Assembly (NCBI GenBank): GCA_902826155.1
Contig: CADEDU010000042.1
Coordinates: 27,267-34,299, forward strand
Reading direction: 5' to 3'
DNA length: 7,033 bases
From: an uncultured beta proteobacterium
Lineage (GTDB): Bacteria; Pseudomonadota; Gammaproteobacteria; Burkholderiales; SG8-39
The notes beneath the pieces were generated by a model. It made no database searches and was not told where the DNA came from. It saw only the letters and a list, made by a program, of their open reading frames with translations. The position numbers were made by a program, and so were the translations under genes. Below, one piece after another: positions 1 to 6,821 of this stretch (its first letter is position 1; each line of letters opens with the position of its first letter).

Positions 1-1122
1 GCGCGCGAGCACGCCGTCGCTGCTGTCGGTCAACAGGTAGATGAAGCCGTCCGGTCCGACACGCACATCGCGAATACGTCCGAGTGCGCCGCGCAGCATC
101 CGCTCCTCCTTCACCACCTTCTCGCCGTCGAGCTTCAGCCGCGCCAGCACCTGACCGGCCAGCGCACCGACGAACAGGTCGCCGCGCCACTTCGGGAACG
201 CGTTGCCGGTGTAGAACGTCATCCCTGAAGGTGCGATCGACGGAATCCAGTAGTGCAGCGGATGCTCGATGCCCGGACGCGCGGTGCCTTCACCGATCTT
301 CGTGCCGGTGCCGTAGTTGCGTCCGTAGGTGATCACCGGCCAGCCATAGTTTCGCCCGGCACGGATCACATTGAGCTCATCGCCGCCTTGCGGGCCATGC
401 TCGTGCGCCCACAGTTCGCCGGTCTGGGGATGCAGCGCCGCACCCTGGACGTTGCGATTGCCCACCGAGAACGTTTCCGGCCGCGCGTTGCCTTGCTTGA
501 CGAACGGATTGTCGGCAGGGACGCGACCGTCGTCATGCAGCCGCACGATCTTGCCCAGGTGCTCGTTCATGTTCTGCGCACGGTCCTGCTCGCCGCGGTC
601 GCCCAGCGTGATGAACAGAAAACCGCTTCGATCGAACACCAGACGCGAGCCGAAGTGCCGGCCGCCGCCGGTCTTGGGCTGCATGCGAAATACGATCTGC
701 ACGTCCTCCAGGCGATTGCCTTTGAGGCGCGCACGTGCCACCTCGGTGCCGACGCCACCATCGCCGGGCGCCGCGTAGGAAAGATAGACCCATCCGTTCT
801 CCGCGTAACGCGGATGCAATGCCACGTCCATCAAACCGCCCTGCCCGTGCTGTACGACGCGCGGCAATCCGTCGATCGGAGCAGGGTCGATCTTGAAATC
901 CGCTGATACGAGCCGCAGGCGCCCGGCGCGTTCGGTGACCAACAGACGGCCATCGGGCAGGAACGCGAGCGCCCATGGATGCGACAGCCCTTTGACCAGC
1001 GTGACGATGCGCAGGTCGTACTCCTCGCTGCGGGCGGTTTGCGCCTGCACGCCGACGTGCGCCACTGTCAGCGCAATCAGGGCAATGAGCAGCGCGAGCA
1101 GGTGCCGATGCGAACGTTGCAT
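1..1122 (-). CDS. Secreted PQQ-dependent sugar dehydrogenase (soluble aldose dehydrogenase / sorbosone dehydrogenase family), 3' end cut
   Basis: Family role: six-bladed beta-propeller quinoprotein that oxidises aldose sugars with pyrroloquinoline quinone in the periplasm, as in the E. coli YliI/Asd group. Seen: 374 residues open to the window edge with no stop, so only a short C-terminal piece is missing (the family is about 370-390 aa). Residues 1-27 form a signal peptide: basic start (MQRSHRH), hydrophobic core LLALLIALIALTV, and a VQA cleavage site before Q28. Family motifs follow: SHPWALAFLPDGRLLVTER (47-65), RHFGSRLVF (155-163), whose H156 fits the catalytic His, GDRG (174-177), the PQQ-site motif GNRNVQG (221-227) and EHGPQGGDELN (241-251). 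Start: ATG at 1122-1120 with GGAG 10 nt upstream and no earlier in-frame start nearby. It is divergent from the LysR gene. Which sugar it uses cannot be read from the sequence. Confidence 0.93.
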   Translation of the reverse strand, partial: MQRSHRHLLALLIALIALTVAHVGVQAQTARSEEYDLRIVTLVKGLSHPWALAFLPDGRLLVTERAGRLRLVSADFKIDPAPIDGLPRVVQHGQGGLMDVALHPRYAENGWVYLSYAAPGDGGVGTEVARARLKGNRLEDVQIVFRMQPKTGGGRHFGSRLVFDRSGFLFITLGDRGEQDRAQNMNEHLGKIVRLHDDGRVPADNPFVKQGNARPETFSVGNRNVQGAALHPQTGELWAHEHGPQGGDELNVIRAGRNYGWPVITYGRNYGTGTKIGEGTARPGIEHPLHYWIPSIAPSGMTFYTGNAFPKWRGDLFVGALAGQVLARLKLDGEKVVKEERMLRGALGRIRDVRVGPDGFIYLLTDSSDGVLAR

Positions 1123-1261
1123 GATGAATGAGCTCCGAGTGGTGTTGCTGAGTGGACGGTCCCGTTCCAAGAGGTACGCGTAACGGGAACGCGTAACGAA
1201 GTGCAGTAGCATGCACCAGACTATCGTGCCCCACGTGTGGCTGGCACGCGTCGGCGCCGCC
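1123..1261. promoter_or_regulatory. Divergent control region between the sugar dehydrogenase and LysR genes
   Basis: The stretch between the two divergent start codons must hold both promoters. I see no convincing -35/-10 pair on either strand. It does contain clustered repeats: the 10-mer ACGCGTAACG occurs at 1176-1185 and again at 1189-1198 (13-bp period), and CGTTCC (1163-1168) faces GGAACG (1186-1191) across 17 bp. LysR-type regulators commonly bind dyad sites in the divergent region beside their own gene, so this is the most likely operator area. That assignment is inference. Confidence 0.5.
1176..1198. repeat. Tandem-like direct repeat, 2 x ACGCGTAACG, 13-bp period
   Basis: Two identical 10-bp copies are separated by GGA, and the second overlaps the right arm of the inverted repeat CGTTCC/GGAACG (1163-1168 and 1186-1191). 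The position just upstream of the LysR gene suggests a regulator binding site. A chance repeat in GC-rich DNA is possible but less likely at exact 10/10 identity. Confidence 0.55.
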
Positions 1262-2203
1262 ATGAACGTCCGTCAGCTCCACTACTTCCTCCAGATCGCC
1301 GAACTCAAGAGTTTCACGCGCGCTGCAGCGGTGCTGCACGTCGCGCAGCCGGCGCTGTCGCGCAGCATGCGCGGGCTCGAACAGGAGCTGGGCGTGCAGC
1401 TGTTTCATCGCACCGATCGCGGCGTGCAGCTGACCGAAAGCGGCGAACTGCTGCGTAGCCGCGCCGCCAAACTCGTCGCCGATTTCGCTCAGGTGCGCGA
1501 CGAGGTTGCCGCTCAAGCGGTCGAGCTGCGCGGCGAGCTCACGTTCGGGGTGCCGCCATCGATGCGCGAGATGGTCACGTTGCCGTTGGTGCGCGCGTTT
1601 CGTGCCCGCCATCCGGGCGTGCTGTTGCGTCTCAACGAAGGCATCAGCACGGTGCTCAACGAACTCGTTCACACCGGCCGGCTCGACGTGGCGGTCGTTT
1701 CTGCGACCGAACCGCTGGCCGCGCTGGCGCACGAGCCGCTGCTGACCGAGGCGATGTATCTCATCGGACCACGTACCGCCGGACTCGATCCGCACCAGGA
1801 AGTCGCGATCGAACGCCTGGCCGAAGTGCCGCTGGTGGTAACGCTGCGCCCCAACGCGCTGCGCGCACTGGTGGAGGAAGCGCTGGCGCGAATCGGCCAT
1901 CCGCTGGAGCCGGTGCTCGAAGCCAATGCCACCTCGGTGATGCTCGACGTGGTTGCGGCGGGCGATGGATTCACCGTGCTGCCCTATTGCGCAGCGCACG
2001 CCGGGCTCGCGGCGGGACGCTGCTCGGCGGCCCCGGTGGCCGGGCTGAGCGTCACCTGGGAGATCGCGTACTCGAAGGATCGAGCGCTTTCTCGTGCCGG
2101 ACACGAGTTGCGATCGATGCTGCGCGAGATTGCCCGGCAAGCGATCGACGTTGGCGCCTGGCAGCGGGCTCAGCTCGCGCCCACGGCGGAGCGACCCGCA
2201 TAA
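1262..2203 (+). CDS. LysR-type transcriptional regulator
   Basis: DNA-binding transcription factor, 313 aa, with the usual family layout. Residues 1-60 are the winged helix-turn-helix (MNVRQLHYFLQIAELKSFT, then VAQPALSRSMRGLEQELG and LFHRTDRGVQLTESG). A linker helix follows, then from about residue 91 (GELTFGVPPSM) a periplasmic-binding-like effector domain with EGISTVLNELVHTGRLDVAV and a C-terminal GDGFTVLP segment. The effector domain resembles the Nac/Cbl-like branch, by eye only. Start choice: the reading frame is open from an ATG at 1211, but ATG 1262 places the helix-turn-helix at the normal distance from the N-terminus; neither has a clear ribosome binding site. The ligand is unknown. 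By position it could control the divergent dehydrogenase, the downstream hyuAB operon, or both. Confidence 0.93.
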   Translation: MNVRQLHYFLQIAELKSFTRAAAVLHVAQPALSRSMRGLEQELGVQLFHRTDRGVQLTESGELLRSRAAKLVADFAQVRDEVAAQAVELRGELTFGVPPSMREMVTLPLVRAFRARHPGVLLRLNEGISTVLNELVHTGRLDVAVVSATEPLAALAHEPLLTEAMYLIGPRTAGLDPHQEVAIERLAEVPLVVTLRPNALRALVEEALARIGHPLEPVLEANATSVMLDVVAAGDGFTVLPYCAAHAGLAAGRCSAAPVAGLSVTWEIAYSKDRALSRAGHELRSMLREIARQAIDVGAWQRAQLAPTAERPA

Positions 2204-2209
2204 CGTTCC

Positions 2210-2228
2210 CGGCATGGCGCCGATGCCG
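2210..2228 (+). terminator. Small stem-loop after the LysR stop codon (weak terminator candidate)
   Basis: CGGCAT (2210-2215) pairs with ATGCCG (2223-2228) around a 7-nt loop, beginning 7 nt after the LysR stop. There is no T-run after it, so intrinsic termination is doubtful and the hairpin could be incidental. Confidence 0.25.
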
Positions 2229-2236
2229 CAAGGCTA

Positions 2237-2267
2237 TTTCCGGCGCGTCGCCGGCAGCTCCTATACT
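2237..2267 (+). promoter_or_regulatory. Candidate sigma70-type promoter for the hyuAB operon
   Basis: TATACT at 2262-2267 matches the -10 consensus at five of six bases and stands out in a GC-rich stretch. The -35 side is poor: TTTCCG at 2237-2242 with a 19-bp spacer is the best I can find, which would fit a promoter needing an activator. GCAG (2257-2260 area) and CTGC just downstream frame the -10 as a short dyad. It would give a 5' leader of roughly 65 nt before the HyuA start. Confidence 0.4.
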
Positions 2268-2288
2268 GCGGCGGTTTCGCGCAGGCCG

Positions 2289-2313
2289 CGCGAACTAGCG
2301 TAGTTCCGCGAAC
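2289..2313 (+). promoter_or_regulatory. Dyad-symmetric leader element upstream of hyuA
   Basis: CGCGAACT (2289-2296) pairs with AGTTCCGCG (2302-2310) over a 5-nt loop, giving eight base pairs with one bulged C. The right arm is also half of a second dyad, GTTC-CGC-GAAC (2303-2313), and CGCGAAC occurs twice, 18 bp apart. Lying between the candidate -10 and the ribosome binding site, it could be an operator or an RNA hairpin that affects translation. The role is inferred. Confidence 0.4.
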
Positions 2314-2328
2314 ATTCAACGGCAAGGC

Positions 2329-2337
2329 AAGGGGGAG
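2329..2337 (+). promoter_or_regulatory. Ribosome binding site of hyuA (G-rich, close to a GTG start)
   Basis: AAGGGGGAG lies immediately before GTG 2340, with a short gap of 2-4 nt. An in-frame stop at 2301-2303 and the lack of any other start codon between it and the conserved GVDIGGTFTD motif make GTG the only usable start, despite the tight spacing. Confidence 0.7.
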
Positions 2338-2339
2338 CT

Positions 2340-4460
2340 GTGGGTCCTTACCTGGTAGGCGTCGACATCGGCGGCACGTTCACCGACTGCGTCGTGCTCG
2401 ACAAGCGCGGCAACATCACCGCGACCAAAGCGCAGTCCACGCCCGGCAACTTCGCCGAAGGCATGCTCAACGCCATGCGCGTGGCGTCCGAACGGCTCGA
2501 TCTGCCGTTCCAGACGTTCTGCGAGCAGATCTCGGTGCTCACGCACGGCACCACCGTCGGCACCAACGCGCTGATCCAGCGCAAGGGCGCCAAGGTCGGC
2601 CTGATCACGACCAAAGGACACGAAGACGCGATCCACATCATGCGCGGCTCGCGTGGAGTGAACTCGCGCGACATCGCCAAGGTGGTGCATTTTCCCGAGA
2701 GCCAGAAGCCCGACCCGATCGTGCCCAAGCGCTACATCTATGGCGTGTCCGAGCGCGTCGATTGCTTCGGCGAGGTCGTGGTGTCGTTGAACGAGGTCGA
2801 AGCGGAGAATGCCATCAAGCAATTGCTGGCCGACGGCTGCGAGGCGATCGCGATCTGCTTCCTGTGGTCGTTCCGCTATCCCAAGCACGAGCAGCGCGTG
2901 CGTGAACTGGTGCGGCGCATGGCACCGAACGTGTTCGTGTCGTGCTCGACCGATATCGCGCCGAAATGGGGCGAGTACGAGCGCACCACCGCGACGGTGC
3001 TCAACGCGTACATCGGGCCGGTGATGTCGCGCTACCTCTCGAATCTCGATCAGCAGCTCAAACAGAACCACTACAAGCAGCCGCTGCAGATCACCCAGTG
3101 CGGCGGCGGCTCGATCTCGATCGACAAGGCGATGGACTCGCCGCTGCTCACGCTCGATTCCGGGCCGGTGTCGGGTGTGACCGGGTCGGTGTTCTTCGGC
3201 AAGCTGATGGGCGTGCCCAACATCATCACCACCGACATGGGCGGTACCTCGTTCGACGTGGGCATCATCGCCGACGGCAACCCGGAGTACTCGTTCATCT
3301 CGAACGTCATCCAGTACGAGTACTTCCTGCCCAAGGTCGACATCCAGGCGATCGGCTCGGGCGGCGGCAGCCTGGCTCGTGTCGACACGTTCTCCAAGAC
3401 GATGCGGGTCGGGCCCGATAGCGCCGGCGCTGATCCCGGTCCGGTGTGCTACGGCAAAGGCGGCACCATCCCCACGGTGACCGACGCCGATGTCGTGCTC
3501 GGCTACATCGATCCGGACAACTTCCTCGGCGGACGCATCAAGCTCGACAAGGCCAAGGCCACGGCGGCGGTGAAGGGAATCGCCGATCAGCTCGGCTTGT
3601 CGCTGATGGAAGCGGCCGGCGGCATCGCCAAGATCGCCGAGTTCAAGATGGCCGACATCATCCGCAAGATGACGGTCGAGAAAGGCTACGACCCGCGCGA
3701 CTTCGTGCTGTTCGCATTCGGCGGTGCGGGTCCGGTGCACGCGAGCGTGTTCGGCTCGGAGCTGGGCGTGCAGAAGGTGGTGGTGCCGCTGCGCGAGATC
3801 GCCTCGACCTGGTGCGCGTTCGGTGCGGCGTCGGCCGACATCCTGCACGTGTACGAGCAGGTCGACATCCAGGGCTCGCCGTTCGAGCCGGCGCGCGTCA
3901 ACAAGGTGCTCGAGGCGCTCGAAGCGCGGGCGAACGAGCAGATGGCGAAAGACGGCATCCCGAACAACCGGCGCAAGTTCAGCTTCTCGCTCGACATGCG
4001 CCATCGCGGCCAGATCAACGAGGTCGAGGTGATGTTGCCCGAAGGTCGCCTCAAAGGCAGCAGCGCGCTCTCACCGGCCGACTGGGAAAAGCTGCGCGGC
4101 CGTTTCTACGCGCGCTACGAACAGCTCTACGGTCGCGGCTCGTCGTATCGGAACGCGCGCCTGGAGATCGTCACGCTGCGCGTGCGTGCCACGGCACAGA
4201 CGCCACGGCCGAAGCTTTCCAAGGCCAAGAGCATGACCGCGGCGATCCCGAAGGAAGCCAAGCGTGCTACGCGCGACATCTACTGGGCCGATCTGAAAAA
4301 GTCGGTCAAGACGCCGATCCTCGACGGCGCGAAGTTGAAGCCAGGCAATCGCATCAAAGGGCCGTGCGTGGTCGAGACCGCGCAGACCAACGTCGTCGTG
4401 CATCCCGGTCGCACCATCAAGGTGGATGCGTACGGCAATTTCGAAATCCTGTTCAGCTAG
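2340..4460 (+). CDS. hyuA: HyuA-like subunit of a hydantoinase/oxoprolinase/ketone carboxylase family enzyme
   Basis: ATP-binding subunit (706 aa, normal family size) of the enzymes that include N-methylhydantoinase A, 5-oxoprolinase and the acetone/acetophenone carboxylase subunits. These phosphorylate a carbonyl or carboxyl oxygen to drive ring opening or carboxylation in the cytoplasm. Seen: an ASKHA-fold phosphate motif GVDIGGTFTD (7-16), THGTTVGTNAL (68-78), LDSGPVSGV (272-280), a second phosphate motif DMGGTSFDVG (299-308), IGSGGGS (338-344), GPDSAGADPGP (358-368), TVTDADVVLG (379-388) and FGGAGPVHA (460-468), followed by the usual C-terminal beta-rich domain. No signal peptide or membrane segment. 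The gene ends 9 nt before hyuB, so the two are co-transcribed. All expected nucleotide-site motifs are present, so it looks active. The family is certain; the substrate is not readable. Confidence 0.95.
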   Translation: MGPYLVGVDIGGTFTDCVVLDKRGNITATKAQSTPGNFAEGMLNAMRVASERLDLPFQTFCEQISVLTHGTTVGTNALIQRKGAKVGLITTKGHEDAIHIMRGSRGVNSRDIAKVVHFPESQKPDPIVPKRYIYGVSERVDCFGEVVVSLNEVEAENAIKQLLADGCEAIAICFLWSFRYPKHEQRVRELVRRMAPNVFVSCSTDIAPKWGEYERTTATVLNAYIGPVMSRYLSNLDQQLKQNHYKQPLQITQCGGGSISIDKAMDSPLLTLDSGPVSGVTGSVFFGKLMGVPNIITTDMGGTSFDVGIIADGNPEYSFISNVIQYEYFLPKVDIQAIGSGGGSLARVDTFSKTMRVGPDSAGADPGPVCYGKGGTIPTVTDADVVLGYIDPDNFLGGRIKLDKAKATAAVKGIADQLGLSLMEAAGGIAKIAEFKMADIIRKMTVEKGYDPRDFVLFAFGGAGPVHASVFGSELGVQKVVVPLREIASTWCAFGAASADILHVYEQVDIQGSPFEPARVNKVLEALEARANEQMAKDGIPNNRRKFSFSLDMRHRGQINEVEVMLPEGRLKGSSALSPADWEKLRGRFYARYEQLYGRGSSYRNARLEIVTLRVRATAQTPRPKLSKAKSMTAAIPKEAKRATRDIYWADLKKSVKTPILDGAKLKPGNRIKGPCVVETAQTNVVVHPGRTIKVDAYGNFEILFS

Positions 4461-4469
4461 GACCCAGCC

Positions 4470-6752
4470 ATGCCCAAAGTCAGCGAGATGAAGGACACCA
4501 AGTTCGACGGCAAGGTCCATGGGTACGTGCCGCCGAAGAAGCTCAGCATCCACAAGAGCGTCAAGCTGCACGGCAAGTTCCAGAAGAAGATCGATCCGAT
4601 CACCTACGAGGTGATCCGGCATTCGCTGTGGCACGTCAACGAGGAGCACGGCGCGACCATCCAGCGCATCTCCGGCTCGCCGGTGGCGATGTACGCGCTC
4701 GATCTCAACCCCTCGATCCTCACCGAGGACGGCGAGTTCGTGTACTTCGGTCCGTACATGCAATACATGTCCGGCGTGACCGATACGCAGGTGAAGTGGA
4801 TCCTCGAATATCGCAGCGAGAACCCCGGCATCAAGGACGGCGACATGTTCCTCGCCAACGACCCGTGGGTGGGCGCGGCGCACCAGCAGGATGTGATGCT
4901 GATCTGCCCGGTGTTCTGGAAGGGCGAACTGTTCTGCTGGGTCACCAACTGCCTGCATCAATACGACATCGGTGGCATCACGCCGTCTTCGTTCTGCGGC
5001 TCGGCGGAGAACGCCTTCGAAGAAGGCATCTGCATGCCGCCGATCAAGATCGTCGAGAACAACGAGATCCGCCGCGACATCGAAGAGGTGTATCTGCGCT
5101 CCTCGCGCAAACCCGACGCGGTGGCGCTCGATTTCCGCGCGCAGCTGGCGGGCAACACCACCGCGCGCGATCGGATCCTGCGCCTGATCAAGCGCTACGG
5201 CCCCGAGACCGTGAAGGGTGTGATGAAGCGCATCCTCGACACCAGCGAGGCGGCGTTCCTCGACAAGTTGAAGCGTCTGCCCGATGGCACCTGGCGCGAC
5301 CGCACCTACGTCGAATGCTGCCGGCCGGGCGATCGCCGCACGCATCAGGTAATGCTCACGCTGCACAAGAAGGGCAACCGGCTGACCTTCGAGAACGAGG
5401 GCACCGCCGGGCAGGACGGCGCGATGAACGCCACCTACTCCGGCTGGCGCGGCGCGATCATGGTCGCCTTGAACCAGTTGTTATGCTGGGATCAGTACTT
5501 CGCCATCGGCGGAGCGCTCAGGCACGTCGAATTCGATCCGACGCCCGGCACGTTCAACTGCGCGACCTTTCCCGCCTCCGTTTCGACCGCACCGGTGCAG
5601 GCGATGGAGATCTCGCTCTACCCCGCCTACAACGTGCTCTCGAAGATGCTGTTCACCGATCCGCGCATGCGCGAAGACATCATGTGCATCGGCGGCACCA
5701 GTCAGTGGCCGGCCACGATTTTTCGCGGCATCGACCAGTGGGGCGAGCGCTACGGTTATCTGCTGGTCGACCCGATCGGCGGGGCGATCGGTGCGTTCTC
5801 CACCGGCGATGGCATCTCCAACGGCGGCCAGTCGCGCACGCCGATCTGCCGGCTGCCCAACGTCGAGCACAACGAGCAGTCGTTTCCGCTGCTGATCCTC
5901 TACCGCAAAGAGGTGGTGGATTCCGGCGGCGCGGGCAAATGGCGCGGCGGATTGTCGGCCGAAACGTGCTTCATCCCGCACCACACGCCGACGATCACGC
6001 ACGACACGCTTTCGTCGGGCAATGCGATCCCGACTTCGACCGGCATGATGGGCGGCTATCCCGCGACGGTGAACGTCTACAAGTTCAAGCGCGACACCGA
6101 CATCATGGATCGCATCGCCAAACGTGATCTCATCGGCGACATCAGCGAAGTCAACGGTCGTTCCGAGGAACTGCAGTTGCGGCAGGAGAACTTCACGCAG
6201 AACCCCGCCGACGTGTACTCGGTGATCTGGACCGCAGCCGGCGGCTTCGGCGATCCGATCGAACGAGACATGGAGCGCGTCGCCAAAGACGTCATCGAGA
6301 ATCGCGCGGTGTCGCCACAAGCCGCACGCGAGATCTACGGCGTGGTGGTGGTGAACGACAAGCTCGACGCCGACGCGACGCGACGACTGCGCACCGAACG
6401 GCGCGAAGCACGGCGCCGCAAAGACGGCTCGGTGAAGATCCTGGACGGCAAGCTGGTCGCGCAGATCACCGACAACCTGGCCGTGCGCAAGGTCAACGGC
6501 GGCCTGCACACCTGCTGCGCCAAGTGCGCGGCCGATCTCGGTCCGGTGCGCGAGAACTACAAGGACATGGCGGTGCGCGCCGACAATCCGATCCAGGCGT
6601 CCAATCCGCACGTGGGCGACTACAAGCGCTTCATCGACGATCAGCCGGTGTTCCGCCAGTACTACTGCCCCGGTTGCGGTTCGCTGCTGGAGAACGAGAT
6701 CGCGCGTGCGGAAGACGAAGTGCTGCGCGACATCGAGATCACGAAGATCTGA
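4470..6752 (+). CDS. hyuB: HyuB-like subunit with a fused C-terminal AcxC-like zinc domain
   Basis: Partner of HyuA: the subunit family thought to carry the metal and substrate site in acetone carboxylase and hydantoinase B. 760 aa, longer than typical stand-alone HyuB proteins (about 500-600). Seen: a Lys-rich N-terminal extension (1-42), then the HyuB core from DPITYEVIRHSLW (about 43) to GGFGDPIERD (591-600) and IYGVVV (about 625). The core has NDPWVGAAHQQD and CLHQYDIGG; H138, D141 and H163 show the H-x2-D-x21-H spacing that, from memory, matches the manganese ligands of acetone carboxylase, but this pattern is shared across the wider family. After a basic linker (RRLRTERREARRRKDG) comes a tail (678-760) with CAKC (683-686) and CPGC (733-736) that resembles the separate gamma subunit AcxC. 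Start: ATG 4470, with AGGA overlapping the hyuA stop, 7 nt upstream. Reaction most likely ATP-dependent carboxylation; hydrolysis of a cyclic amide is the alternative. Confidence 0.93.
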   Translation: MPKVSEMKDTKFDGKVHGYVPPKKLSIHKSVKLHGKFQKKIDPITYEVIRHSLWHVNEEHGATIQRISGSPVAMYALDLNPSILTEDGEFVYFGPYMQYMSGVTDTQVKWILEYRSENPGIKDGDMFLANDPWVGAAHQQDVMLICPVFWKGELFCWVTNCLHQYDIGGITPSSFCGSAENAFEEGICMPPIKIVENNEIRRDIEEVYLRSSRKPDAVALDFRAQLAGNTTARDRILRLIKRYGPETVKGVMKRILDTSEAAFLDKLKRLPDGTWRDRTYVECCRPGDRRTHQVMLTLHKKGNRLTFENEGTAGQDGAMNATYSGWRGAIMVALNQLLCWDQYFAIGGALRHVEFDPTPGTFNCATFPASVSTAPVQAMEISLYPAYNVLSKMLFTDPRMREDIMCIGGTSQWPATIFRGIDQWGERYGYLLVDPIGGAIGAFSTGDGISNGGQSRTPICRLPNVEHNEQSFPLLILYRKEVVDSGGAGKWRGGLSAETCFIPHHTPTITHDTLSSGNAIPTSTGMMGGYPATVNVYKFKRDTDIMDRIAKRDLIGDISEVNGRSEELQLRQENFTQNPADVYSVIWTAAGGFGDPIERDMERVAKDVIENRAVSPQAAREIYGVVVVNDKLDADATRRLRTERREARRRKDGSVKILDGKLVAQITDNLAVRKVNGGLHTCCAKCAADLGPVRENYKDMAVRADNPIQASNPHVGDYKRFIDDQPVFRQYYCPGCGSLLENEIARAEDEVLRDIEITKI
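6501..6749 (+). other. Domain within hyuB: AcxC / acetone carboxylase gamma-like zinc module
   Basis: Residues 678-760 of HyuB. Two cysteine pairs, C683/C686 and C733/C736, lie 46 residues apart, with DLGPVRENYKDMAV after the first and FRQYYCPGCGSLLENEIA around the second. In AcxC proteins a CxCG-type knuckle is followed by a similar ENWK-like stretch and later by EYFCPECGTLH-like sequence (recalled from memory). The likeness in order, spacing and flanking residues supports a four-Cys zinc site. C682 is an additional, non-paired cysteine. Confidence 0.7.
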
Positions 6753-6780
6753 ACTAGCCCGCCATCGAGCAACGCCTGTC

Positions 6781-6821
6781 GGGATCGACGCCGGTCAAGC
6801 TACGGTCTGGCTGTCGATCCC
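6781..6821. terminator. Inverted repeat between the convergent hyuB and carrier-protein genes
   Basis: GGGATCGAC (6781-6789) and GTCGATCCC (6813-6821) are perfect 9-bp arms. With one bulged base the stem extends by GCC/GGC, for about 12 bp and a 17-nt loop. It starts 28 nt after the hyuB stop, and its right arm lies in the last codons of the minus-strand gene, straddling that stop. A bidirectional terminator is plausible by position, but neither strand shows a T-run, so intrinsic termination is uncertain. Confidence 0.4.

Noticed and set aside
253..906. Plus-strand open frame of 217 codons inside the dehydrogenase region.
   Set aside because: It is the complement of the dehydrogenase coding sequence. 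The minus-strand frame carries the signal peptide and PQQ-site motifs; this one carries nothing recognisable.
533..2215. Minus-strand open frame of 560 codons covering the LysR gene and part of the dehydrogenase.
   Set aside because: It runs antisense to the LysR gene and out of frame with the real dehydrogenase, and matches no family. The true minus-strand gene at 1-1122 uses a different frame.
2316..4004. Long minus-strand open frame of 562 codons antisense to hyuA.
   Set aside because: The composition is His/Arg/Asp-rich with no recognisable motif. It is the antisense shadow of hyuA codons.
4881..4958. Metal-ligand pattern H138/D141/H163 taken as proof of acetone carboxylase activity.
   Set aside because: The same spacing occurs across HyuB-like proteins, including oxoprolinases, so it supports an active site but not a specific substrate.
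4071..5366. Minus-strand open frame of 431 codons antisense to hyuA/hyuB.
   Set aside because: Shadow frame with biased composition and no domain; it crosses the junction of two well-supported genes.
3446..6127. Very long plus-strand open frame of 893 codons spanning the hyuA/hyuB junction in another frame.
   Set aside because: It is low-complexity Arg/Gly/Ala/His-rich translation with no domain, and lies over two genes with clear family motifs. Long off-frame openings are expected in GC-rich coding DNA.
5481..6611. Minus-strand open frame of 376 codons antisense to hyuB.
   Set aside because: Composition (His/Val/Arg/Asp) is typical of antisense GC-rich coding DNA, with no motif or ribosome binding site that stands out.
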